Made by a program: the position numbers and the translations under genes. This document shows positions 13,338 to 17,575 of a DNA stretch of 17,575 nt, piece after piece (position 1 is the first letter of the stretch; each line of letters begins with the position of its first letter). The notes below the pieces were generated by a model. The model was not told the DNA's origin. It worked only from the letters and a program-made list of their open reading frames with translations, and made no database searches. The DNA comes from Oscillospiraceae bacterium. Its GTDB lineage: Bacteria > Bacillota_A > Clostridia > Oscillospirales > Oscillospiraceae. The DNA lies in NCBI GenBank assembly GCA_017545325.1, contig JAFWOX010000082.1:1-17575 (forward strand), in the 5' to 3' direction.

Positions 13338-13382
13338 GCAACCGGCGGTTGCTTCTCTGGGGATCCCGGCGTTTTTCTGCCC

Positions 13383-13427
13383 TGCGACAGGGGACGACAG
13401 CTTTTCCCTTCATCCGTAGCCTATACT
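13383..13427 (+). promoter_or_regulatory. Possible Spo0A-controlled spoIIE promoter
   Basis: TATACT (13422-13427) is a good -10, but no vegetative -35 sits 17 bp upstream. Two tandem near-matches to the Spo0A box (TTCGACA in this orientation) lie exactly 10 bp apart: TGCGACA (13383-13389) and GACGACA (13393-13399). The nearer box ends 22 bases before the -10. Known Spo0A-activated promoters such as spoIIG and spoIIE of Bacillus subtilis have long spacers and tandem boxes. The assignment is inference. Confidence 0.45.
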
Positions 13428-13458
13428 TCGGACAGGAACAATAGCGGGAGGCGAGGAA

Positions 13459-15759
13459 ATGGATCGAAGAAACGAAGGGGACAGGCTCCCGGCGCGGGGG
13501 GCGTCCCTCCTGGATACGGCGCTGGAAAAGCTGGGGCAGCGGGGCAAACGGGCGGCGGCCCTGGCCGCCCGGCTCCTGGGGGGCTGGCTCCTGGGCCGGG
13601 TGAGCTTTTTCGGGACCTGCGCTCCCCTGGGCCCGGGGTTCACCGGGGCCTGCGGCGGGGGAGCCGAGGGGGCCTTCGCCGCGGCGGGAGCCATGCTGGG
13701 GGCGGTGAGCCGCCTGGGCCTGACCGGGGGGCTGCAGTATGCGGCGGCGGACCTGCTGATCTATGCCGCCGCCGTCCTGCTCCGGGGGTTTGCCCTCCGG
13801 CGGAAGCCCTGGTTCATGCCCCTGGTCTGCCTGGCCATGAGCGCCTGCGTGGGGGCGGTGTACCTGTATTACGGACCCGGGGATGCGGGCTCCTGGCTCC
13901 TGTTCGGGGCGGAAGCGCTGCTGGCGGGAGGCAGCTGCGTTCTCTACGGGGTGCTGCTGCGGCCGGGGGAGCGGGGAGACCGGACCGGACCGGCCCTGGT
14001 TGTGCTGGGGGCCTCCCTGGCCCTGTCCCTCTGGGATATCCAGCCCTGGGGGATCCTCTCCCTGGGACGGCTCCCGGCGGCCTTCGCCGTGCTGGCCGGG
14101 GCCTATACCGCCGGGGCGCCCCGGGGAAGCCTCCTGGGCCTGGCCCTGGGCCTGAGTCTGGACGCCGCCGCCGGGACCCCGGGCCTCTGCACCCTCGCCC
14201 TGGCGGGAGCGGGGGCCTTTTCCGGCCTGTTCCGGGGCCGGGGAAGGCTGGCGGCGGCGGTATGCTATGTGACGGCCAACGCCATCGCCGCCTTCTGGGC
14301 CGCCGGGCCGGAGCTGCGCAGCGGCCTGCTGTTCGAGGGCTTCATCGCCTCCGTGGTCTTCCTGCTGCCGCCGGAACGGTTTTATGTAAACCTCATGCCC
14401 CGGGAGCAGGGACTGGGGAAGGGGGCGGAAGCCGCCCTCACGGATCTGCTGGAGCGCACCGCTCTGGCGGCCTCCGCCCTCCGGGACCTGGAGCGGCTCC
14501 TGGAGGAGACGCCGGAGGCGGGAAAAAACGACGAGGACCTGCTGAGCGTTTTTGATGTGGCGGCGGAGACGGTCTGCCGCCGGTGCCGCCGCCGGGACGT
14601 TTGCTGGGGCCGGGAATACGAGGATACCCGGGGGGCCATGGTCTCCGCCGCCGGGAAGATGGACAAGCGGGGGGAGGCGGAGCCGGAGGACCTGCCCCAG
14701 TGGTTCCGGGACCGGTGCCTGGACGTGCGGGGACTCACCCGTGCGGTAAGCCTGGAGCTGAAGGCCCTGTATGCCCGGCGGCAGATGAAGAGCCGTCTTC
14801 GGACGGACCGGGAGCTGCTTTGCCGCCAGTATGGAGATTTCGCCCTGGCCTTGGCCGGGCTGGGAACGGGGGAGCTGCCGGGCCGGGAGGAGCGGCGGCT
14901 GGAGCGGAAGCTGGACGACTTCCTCCGGGAATATGCGCCGGGAACGGACTGCGGGGTATTCCGGGATCGGAACCGGCGGCTCCGGGTGGAGCTCCGGGGC
15001 CCGGGGGCGGCGGTGCTGCCCCTGCGGGAGGGCTGGCTGAAGCGGATCGAGGGGGTGCTGGATCTGCCCCTGGTCTGCCCCGAGCCCGGGGCGGGCAGCC
15101 TGCGGCTGTACGAGGCGGAGCCCCTGGAGGCGGAGGTGGGCATGGCCTCCGCGGGAAAGGCGGGCAGGGAGCCCAGCGGGGACTACGCCCGCTTCTTCAA
15201 AACCCCGGAGGGCTGCCTGTTCCTTCTCCTGGCGGACGGCATGGGCAGCGGCGGAGAAGCCGCCCGGGAGGGGGCGGAGACCGGGGATCTGGCGGAACGC
15301 CTCCTGCGGGCCGGGCTGGAGCCGGAGGCGGTGCTGCGGCTGCTGAACACCGCCCTGATGCTCCGGTGCGAAAAACGCATGTGCCCCGCCAGCCTGGATC
15401 TCATGCGGGTGGACCTGTTCACCGGGGAGACTCTGGTATACAAATACGGGGCGGCCCCCAGCTATGTGCGGGAGGGGGAGCAGATCCGCATGGTGCAGGG
15501 AAAATCCCGGCCCGCGGGCCTGAGCCTGGAGGGGCCGGACCTGACCCGGCTGCGGCTGGAGCCCGGCTCTGCCGCCGTGATCCTCAGCGACGGAGCCGCC
15601 CGGGCGGAGGTGATCCGGGACAAGCTCCGGGAGAGCCGCAGCGGAGGCATGAAGGCCCTGGCGGGAGAGATCCTCACGGACGCCGCCGCCCGGGCGGGGT
15701 GGGAGGACGACATGACGGTGCTGACCCTGGCCCTGGAGAAGCGCCGGGACCCGGTTTAG
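13459..15759 (+). CDS. spoIIE: Stage II sporulation protein E, PP2C-like serine phosphatase
   Basis: SpoIIE dephosphorylates SpoIIAA at the asymmetric septum and so activates sigma-F in the forespore; it also interacts with FtsZ. The 766 residues start with a basic cytosolic stretch. A very hydrophobic region (about 35-310) follows, matching the multi-pass membrane domain. A central domain contains a cysteine patch (CRRCRRRDVCW, about 372-382). The C-terminal PP2C domain has LADGMGSGGEA with metal-ligand Asp593, LSDGAAR with Asp711, and WEDDMTVLTL with Asp750/751. Length is a little below the 827 residues of the B. subtilis protein. GGGAGGCGAGG precedes the ATG. It is divergent from the zinc-ribbon regulator and followed by a small gene. 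It is strong evidence for spore formation. Confidence 0.95.
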   Translation: MDRRNEGDRLPARGASLLDTALEKLGQRGKRAAALAARLLGGWLLGRVSFFGTCAPLGPGFTGACGGGAEGAFAAAGAMLGAVSRLGLTGGLQYAAADLLIYAAAVLLRGFALRRKPWFMPLVCLAMSACVGAVYLYYGPGDAGSWLLFGAEALLAGGSCVLYGVLLRPGERGDRTGPALVVLGASLALSLWDIQPWGILSLGRLPAAFAVLAGAYTAGAPRGSLLGLALGLSLDAAAGTPGLCTLALAGAGAFSGLFRGRGRLAAAVCYVTANAIAAFWAAGPELRSGLLFEGFIASVVFLLPPERFYVNLMPREQGLGKGAEAALTDLLERTALAASALRDLERLLEETPEAGKNDEDLLSVFDVAAETVCRRCRRRDVCWGREYEDTRGAMVSAAGKMDKRGEAEPEDLPQWFRDRCLDVRGLTRAVSLELKALYARRQMKSRLRTDRELLCRQYGDFALALAGLGTGELPGREERRLERKLDDFLREYAPGTDCGVFRDRNRRLRVELRGPGAAVLPLREGWLKRIEGVLDLPLVCPEPGAGSLRLYEAEPLEAEVGMASAGKAGREPSGDYARFFKTPEGCLFLLLADGMGSGGEAAREGAETGDLAERLLRAGLEPEAVLRLLNTALMLRCEKRMCPASLDLMRVDLFTGETLVYKYGAAPSYVREGEQIRMVQGKSRPAGLSLEGPDLTRLRLEPGSAAVILSDGAARAEVIRDKLRESRSGGMKALAGEILTDAAARAGWEDDMTVLTLALEKRRDPV

Positions 15760-15805
15760 ACCCTCCGCTGAAGGGGCATACTCCCGGAGGAAAGGGGGGA
15801 GAAGC

Positions 15806-16075
15806 TTGGTGAAGGGAGTAAACCGGCGGATCATTCTGGTGGCCTCGCCGGAGCCGGAGCTGTTCGATCAGGCGATCTTTATTCTCCGGGAGGGAGCGGC
15901 GGGCTCCGGTTCCCGGGAACTGCTGCGGGAGGCCCAGCGTATCGCCGCCGAGTACCTGCAGAGCGGAGAAGAAGGGGCGGGGAGAAAGCGCCGCCTCCGG
16001 CCCGGACCTTTCCCCTGGCTGCTCCTGGGGGCGGGGGCGGTGGGCTTCCTCTGGCTCATGTCCATCCTGATCTGA
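15806..16075 (+). CDS. Small single-pass membrane protein downstream of spoIIE
   Basis: This 89-residue protein has a conserved-looking N-terminal part (VKGVNRRIILVASPEPELFDQAIFILREG...LLREAQRIAAEYLQ), a basic linker (RKRRLRPG) and one C-terminal membrane helix (about 72-88). Similar short proteins with the 'KGV.R..I.V.SP.P..F.QAIFI' pattern are familiar from Clostridia and are sometimes loosely labelled translation initiation factor 2; no such function is supported here. There is no ATG. TTG at 15806 or GTG at 15809 both follow AAAGGGGGGAG, and the GTG has the better spacing. It lies 46 bases after spoIIE in the same direction, so co-transcription is likely but a sporulation role is unproven. 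Confidence 0.75.
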   Translation: MVKGVNRRIILVASPEPELFDQAIFILREGAAGSGSRELLREAQRIAAEYLQSGEEGAGRKRRLRPGPFPWLLLGAGAVGFLWLMSILI

Positions 16076-16127
16076 GGCTTCACGGCGTACAGGGATGATT
16101 TTCGGTAATGGAAAGCTGCAAACCGGC

Positions 16128-16157
16128 TTGACTTATTTGCGAAAGATAATGTAAAAT
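16128..16157 (+). promoter_or_regulatory. Promoter of the MarR-type gene
   Basis: TTGACT (16128-16133), an 18-bp spacer and TAAAAT (16152-16157) lie in an AT-rich patch about 47 bases before the start codon. Confidence 0.7.
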
Positions 16158-16203
16158 ACAGAAAGGACGGGACCGCCGCAAATCTAAGCCGGAGGAGAGA
16201 GAC

Positions 16204-16647
16204 ATGGCTGAACTGCTCAAACGGAATAAAGACATCAACTACATTTTCCGCCTGAACAATGCCCTGATCAAACAGAAGAACCGGCGTATGGCAGAGTATG
16301 GCCTGACCTCCATTCAGGCAGACGTGCTGGTATTCATCCTCATGAATTATGAGAAGCGGGAGGTCAACCAGCTGGATGTGCAGGCCGTATTCAAGCTCAC
16401 GAACCCCACCGTTTCCGGCATTGTGGACCGGTTGGAGGAAAAGGGCTTCATCAAGCGGGTGCGCAGCGAGAAGGACGCCCGGTTCCGCAGCCTGGTAGCC
16501 CTGCCCAAGGGCGCCGCCTTAAACGAAACCCTGTGCCACAGCGCCGCCGAGGCGGAAAACTACCTGGTGCAGAAGATGTCCGAGGCGGAGCAGGCGGAGT
16601 TCGAGCGCCTGCTGAAGGTAGCGCTGGAAACGGTGGAAGAATGCTGA
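16204..16647 (+). CDS. MarR-family transcriptional regulator
   Basis: The 147 residues fit the MarR winged-helix dimer: N-terminal helix INYIFRLNNALIKQKNRRMAEYGLTSIQADVLVFIL, then the helix-turn-helix NQLDVQAVFKLTNPTVSGIVDRLEEKGFIKRVRSEKDARFRSLVAL with the DxR wing (EKDARFR), and a C-terminal dimerisation helix (SEAEQAEFERLLKVALETVEEC). GGAGGAGAG precedes the ATG. No target gene is adjacent: a small membrane protein gene lies upstream and only repeats lie downstream. The effector and the regulon cannot be inferred. It is less GC-rich than spoIIE. Confidence 0.9.
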   Translation: MAELLKRNKDINYIFRLNNALIKQKNRRMAEYGLTSIQADVLVFILMNYEKREVNQLDVQAVFKLTNPTVSGIVDRLEEKGFIKRVRSEKDARFRSLVALPKGAALNETLCHSAAEAENYLVQKMSEAEQAEFERLLKVALETVEEC

Positions 16648-16667
16648 ATTGAATCAAGCAAAGGAAA

Positions 16668-16696
16668 GGACCGGGCTGCTGAGTTTTCAGCGGTCC
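16668..16696 (+). terminator. Weak terminator-like hairpin after the MarR gene
   Basis: GGACCG (16668-16673) pairs with CGGTCC (16691-16696) and CTGA (16679-16682) with TCAG (16687-16690), leaving a 5-base bulge. No T-run follows. Because it lies 20 bases after the stop codon it may end the transcript, but the structure is imperfect. Confidence 0.35.
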
Positions 16697-16892
16697 GGTC
16701 AAACTGTATACAAACCTGTTTTTTACCATGCGCTGCCGCCGTCCCCGCCGCGCGGTCTGCCTTCCCGCGCCCCTGCTTCGCAGCCCTCGGGGGAAGCCAG
16801 GGTGCTGGTCGTCTCTGCGTCCGGGTATTCGTAACGCGCCTTTATATTCCCTATGGAAGCGGATGCTCTGCTGAGAATTTGGACGGGGAAAC

Positions 16893-16930
16893 GGATTGCC
16901 GCGTCGGCGCAGGCGCCTCCTCGCAATGAC
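16893..16930. repeat. Short palindromic intergenic repeat
   Basis: This 38-bp unit starts GGATTGCC and ends GCAATGAC, with ATTGC/GCAAT termini in inverted orientation and an inner GGCG/CGCC stem. Units with these ends are familiar dispersed repeats in Firmicute genomes. It belongs to the gene-free tract 16648-17575. Confidence 0.6.
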
Positions 16931-16983
16931 CTTTTGTTTGCCGCGGTGCATAGACCGAACGTGGACGCGCATCGGACACTGTC

Positions 16984-17045
16984 ATTGCGAGACCAGTTCA
17001 CAAACTGGTCTCGCAATCCGCATCCTCCTTCCCCGGAAGGAGGAT
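16984..17045. repeat. Two adjoining perfect palindromes
   Basis: ATTGCGAGACCAGTT (16984-16998), loop CACA and AACTGGTCTCGCAAT (17003-17017) form a perfect 15-bp stem. Directly after it, ATCCTCCTTCC (17022-17032) and GGAAGGAGGAT (17035-17045) form an 11-bp palindrome. Neither has a T-run typical of a terminator, and no gene ends nearby. Confidence 0.75.
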
Positions 17046-17092
17046 CCGACGGGGGAAACTGCCTGCTTGGTCGAAAGCCGCCCCGCCGGCGG
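17031..17092 (+). repeat. 62-bp direct repeat, copy 1
   Basis: This stretch is repeated at 17422-17483 with two differences (17048 and 17058). It contains the 34-bp module also found at 277-310. It includes CCCCGGAAGGAGGATCC and ends GCCGCCCCGCCGGCGG. Confidence 0.85.
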
Positions 17093-17095
17093 GGA

Positions 17096-17310
17096 TGCCT
17101 CCGGCGGCCCGGTTTCTCTTACGCGAGAGTAACCGGGGAAAGAGCGCGGCGGGGCTCCGCCCCTGCACCCCCGGTGCGGCGGGCGCTGAAGCGAAGGGGA
17201 CAAAGGTGCGGCGGGGAAAAAGCGGACGGCATATGCGCCTCTGCGCCGCTGACTATACTGAGGGCAACACTCGTTTGCCTTTCAGGGTGCCCTTCGCCGC
17301 ACCGGCGCAG
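17096..17310 (+). repeat. Dispersed repeat, right copy (inverted relative to 2-215)
   Basis: This is the inverted partner of the repeat at the left end of the window. It begins right after the 62-bp direct repeat. Its hairpin, CCGGTTTCTCT/AGAGTAACCGG, has one mismatch relative to the perfect stem in the left copy. Reading frames over it are GC-rich artefacts. Confidence 0.8.
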
Positions 17311-17421
17311 GTATTCGACCTATCCCACAGGCGGCTGCATCCCCGCATATGTCACCTGGTCCCGTTGTTCTTGAGAGAACTCCCGAAGGACGAGAGATGC
17401 GGATTGCCGCAGTTCCCTCGT

Positions 17422-17483
17422 CCCCGGAAGGAGGATCCAACGGGGGAAGCTGCCTGCTTGGTCGAAAGCCGCCCCGCCGGCGG
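17422..17483 (+). repeat. 62-bp direct repeat, copy 2
   Basis: Second copy of 17031-17092, in the same orientation, 391 bp further on and 60 of 62 bases identical. No credible gene, RNA or phage feature is visible between here and the window end. Confidence 0.85.
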
Positions 17484-17575
17484 CAAACATCGGGGGAAAA
17501 AGAACACCTCACCGGCGAGGCGGCCTGCGAGAATGGATCATACCCGTGATAACTGTATATCTGTTCGTTGTGTTC

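Noticed and set aside
13231..15834. An 867-codon open frame antisense to spoIIE
   Set aside because: SpoIIE on the plus strand has clear PP2C motifs and a ribosome site. The antisense frame is Gly/Pro/Gln/Arg-rich with no motif, and runs through the promoter of the zinc-ribbon gene.
16893..17483. CRISPR array
   Set aside because: Repeats are few, of different types and irregularly spaced, with no regular repeat-spacer pattern and no cas genes.
16649..17549. Several 60-170 codon frames in the right-hand tract
   Set aside because: They run through palindromes and repeats, lack ribosome sites and recognisable domains, and overlap one another in many frames.
1..17575. tRNA, rRNA or riboswitch
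   Set aside because: I saw no cloverleaf, rRNA-like segment or recognisable riboswitch core, including upstream of ribF, where an FMN riboswitch would be out of place in mid-operon. A covariance-model scan would settle this.

Overview
The window looks like chromosomal DNA of a high-GC, spore-forming member of the Clostridia, probably an Oscillospiraceae-type gut organism. This rests on a SpoIIE phosphatase gene, BlaR/BlaI-type regulation, the clostridial style of the zinc-ribbon XRE regulator and of the small gene after spoIIE, and strong GC-rich codon bias. The species cannot be named from sequence alone.

Layout. Positions 1-409 hold repeat-derived non-coding DNA and a possible promoter. 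Positions 410-5573 are a tight, co-directional housekeeping operon: pyrH-frr-uppS-rbfA-nrnA-truB-ribF. It covers UMP phosphorylation, ribosome recycling, the undecaprenyl lipid carrier, 30S maturation, nanoRNA turnover, tRNA pseudouridine and FMN/FAD synthesis. It ends in a palindromic MITE-like element (5585-5727) and a strong intrinsic terminator (5734-5762). The uppS-rbfA junction lacks the long block (cdsA to infB) that separates these genes in many Firmicutes.

Positions 5770-10570 hold two convergent operons that appear to be one regulatory circuit. The rightward operon encodes an ABC exporter (permease, ATPase, permease). The leftward operon encodes a BlaI-type repressor and an M56 BlaR1-like membrane protease whose outer domain does not look like a penicillin-binding domain. 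Near-identical 15-bp operator candidates overlap both promoters, so the sensor/repressor pair probably controls the transporter as well as itself.

Positions 10667-11267 hold a lower-GC divergent pair: a small helical protein and an XRE repressor that share an operator-like intergenic region. Positions 11271-12812 are a leftward operon of an unrecognised, possibly CYTH-like protein and a pyridoxal/pyridoxamine kinase. A leftward XRE regulator with a zinc ribbon follows (12836-13279). Positions 13383-16075 carry spoIIE, behind a promoter with possible tandem Spo0A boxes, and a small single-pass membrane protein gene. An orphan MarR regulator is at 16204-16647.

From 16648 to the end I see no credible gene. 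The region is a mosaic of palindromes and repeats. One of these, about 215 bp long, is an inverted copy of the sequence at the start of the window, so the gene-bearing segment lies between inverted repeats.
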